Assembly (NCBI RefSeq): GCF_016907835.1
Contig: NZ_JAFBCT010000001.1
Coordinates: forward strand, 1,116,001 to 1,180,000
Direction: 5' to 3'
Source of the DNA: Agromyces cerinus
Lineage (GTDB): Bacteria > Actinomycetota > Actinomycetes > Actinomycetales > Microbacteriaceae
DNA length: 64,000 bases
Notes under the pieces: generated by a model
Database searches by the model: none
The model's input: only the letters and a program-made list of their open reading frames with translations
Told to the model about the DNA's origin: nothing
Translations under genes and position numbers: made by a program
Shown: positions 63,190-64,000 of the stretch, one piece after another
Layout of the letters: each line of letters starts with the position of its first letter
Position numbering within the stretch: the first letter of the stretch is position 1

Positions 63190-63205
63190 TCGAATGTATG
63201 TTCGA
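63190..63205. promoter_or_regulatory. LexA (SOS) box
   Basis: On the minus strand the site reads TCGAAC-ATAC-ATTCGA, one mismatch from the actinobacterial LexA consensus TCGAAC-N4-GTTCGA. TACATT inside it is a possible -10 box, so LexA would block the promoter directly. Confidence 0.7.
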
Positions 63206-63280
63206 TGGTATCACCGGGTACCGGCAGACGAAACGCCGCCGTGCGCGATGCACGGCGGCGTTCGACGGGTGGGGTGCCGC

Positions 63281-64000
63281 TCAGGCCAGGTCGTCGTCGG
63301 TGCGTGCGCCGAAGACGATCTCGTCCCAGCTCGGCATCGATGCGCGGCCCTTCTTGGCGCCGCCGCGGGCGCCGGAGTTGCTCGAGACGCCCTTGCCGCC
63401 CCAGATGCTGCGCGCGGCGGTGCCGGGCTTCTCCTCGGGCTGTTCGGGCTCGGGGGCCTCCTGCACGGGTGCCGCGGCGGGCGCCGCCTGCGGGCGTTCG
63501 GGCTCGCCGCTCGCCGCCTCGCGTTCGCCGCGTCGACGGCGCAGTGCCTCGAGCAGGTCGGCCGTCTCGCCGAGCGTCTGCTTCGGTTCATCCGCTCGCT
63601 TGATCGCTGCGCGGGCCACGGCGGGGCTCGAGGCCTGCGGCGTGCGCGCGTACGGAAGCGGCTCGAGGTGGGGCGCCGTGTCGAAGTCGCCGTGCTCGGG
63701 CTCCTCGAACGTGAAGGCGCCGCTGTCGAAACGGGACTCCTCGGACTCGGGGCCGACGGCGCGGAGGCGGGGGATGAGCCCGCCCTTCATCTCGCCCTGC
63801 TGCGAGAGCGTGACCGCCTCTGAGTTCAGCGGCTGCAGCGCCTGCTTCCGGGGCTCGAAGCTCCAGCGGGCGTCGTGGTCGATGGTCTCGGCGGTGAACT
63901 CGAGCTTGATGATCCAGCCGCGCTCCTCGTCCTTCCAGCTCGCCCAGCGTTCGCCATGGGCGCCGAGCTGCGCGAGCCGCTCGCGGATGACGCCGCCGAA
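63281..64000 (-). CDS. sepH: Septation protein SepH, truncated at the right edge
   Basis: C-terminal 239 residues of SepH, the actinobacterial regulator of FtsZ ring assembly. The frame is open to the window edge; its first visible part (FGGVIRERLAQLGAHGERWASW, then DEERGWIIKLEFTAETIDHDARWSFEPRK) is the conserved central segment of SepH, and the end MPSWDEIVFGARTDDD is the family's conserved C-terminal motif. Between them lies an acidic, Ala/Pro/Glu-rich linker. The N-terminal DNA-binding-like domain is outside the window. An internal ATG at 63790 is not the start. Confidence 0.92.
   Translation of the reverse strand, partial: FGGVIRERLAQLGAHGERWASWKDEERGWIIKLEFTAETIDHDARWSFEPRKQALQPLNSEAVTLSQQGEMKGGLIPRLRAVGPESEESRFDSGAFTFEEPEHGDFDTAPHLEPLPYARTPQASSPAVARAAIKRADEPKQTLGETADLLEALRRRRGEREAASGEPERPQAAPAAAPVQEAPEPEQPEEKPGTAARSIWGGKGVSSNSGARGGAKKGRASMPSWDEIVFGARTDDDLA

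Overview
The window is 64 kb of very GC-rich chromosome from an actinobacterium, most probably Microbacteriaceae (Agromyces/Microbacterium-like). The reasons are the strong G/C third-position bias, a paired clpP1/clpP2 followed by clpX, the actinobacterial division protein SepH, the YkoEDC thiamine transporter, group II truncated globin, an actinobacterial LexA box, and many genes that appear to be transcribed without a leader. There is no phage, insertion sequence, CRISPR array or conjugation module. Gene density is high: no stretch longer than about 300 bases lacks a gene or RNA. The window edges cut a GH29 fucosidase (left) and sepH (right).

Layout. 1-7.5 kb: fucosidase, dinB, a GerW-family protein, then a TPP riboswitch driving ykoE-ykoD-ykoC and a small P-loop kinase, and a small unknown protein. 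7.5-14.6 kb, mostly minus strand: a DD-peptidase-like protein that has lost its catalytic serine, a minimal metalloprotease, tRNA-His, orn, tRNA-Arg, a CPA2 antiporter, nadE (plus), two unknowns and an aldo/keto reductase. 14.8-24.4 kb: a stand-alone SSB, a lipoprotein, ettA and a thioesterase; then DUF2231/Rieske, tesB, an unknown, a flavin dehydrogenase, globin and MscS. 24.4-33.5 kb: two aminopeptidase N paralogues flank a four-gene ABC exporter/two-component operon. 33.6-45.5 kb: membrane proteins, a probably frameshifted gene, a zinc-ribbon SDR, DUF2332, rpiB, a Nei/Fpg glycosylase, an amidohydrolase, and a multicopper oxidase with a coupled histidine kinase and response regulator. 45.5-51.7 kb: dps, three alpha/beta hydrolases and a large LuxR-type (LAL) regulator. 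51.8-64 kb: tRNA-Gly, a 1257-residue zinc-ribbon polytopic membrane protein, tRNA-Pro, tig, a TPR protein, clpP1, clpP2, an AAA ATPase, clpX, a BenE-like transporter, an SOS-boxed small protein and sepH.

Themes. Protein quality control is concentrated at 56-61.6 kb (trigger factor, ClpP1P2, ClpX), with two large aminopeptidases elsewhere. Envelope sensing is represented by two two-component systems, one beside an ABC exporter and one overlapping a secreted copper oxidase. At least fourteen genes show a TANNNT box exactly six bases before the start codon, the geometry of leaderless transcription. The most unusual items are the RBS-sequestering hairpin behind the TPP aptamer, the kinase coupled to the thiamine transporter, the inactivated DD-peptidase homologue, the zinc-ribbon SDR without catalytic tyrosine, a dispersed 19-bp repeat that also appears inside one aminopeptidase gene, and the LexA box before the small protein next to sepH.
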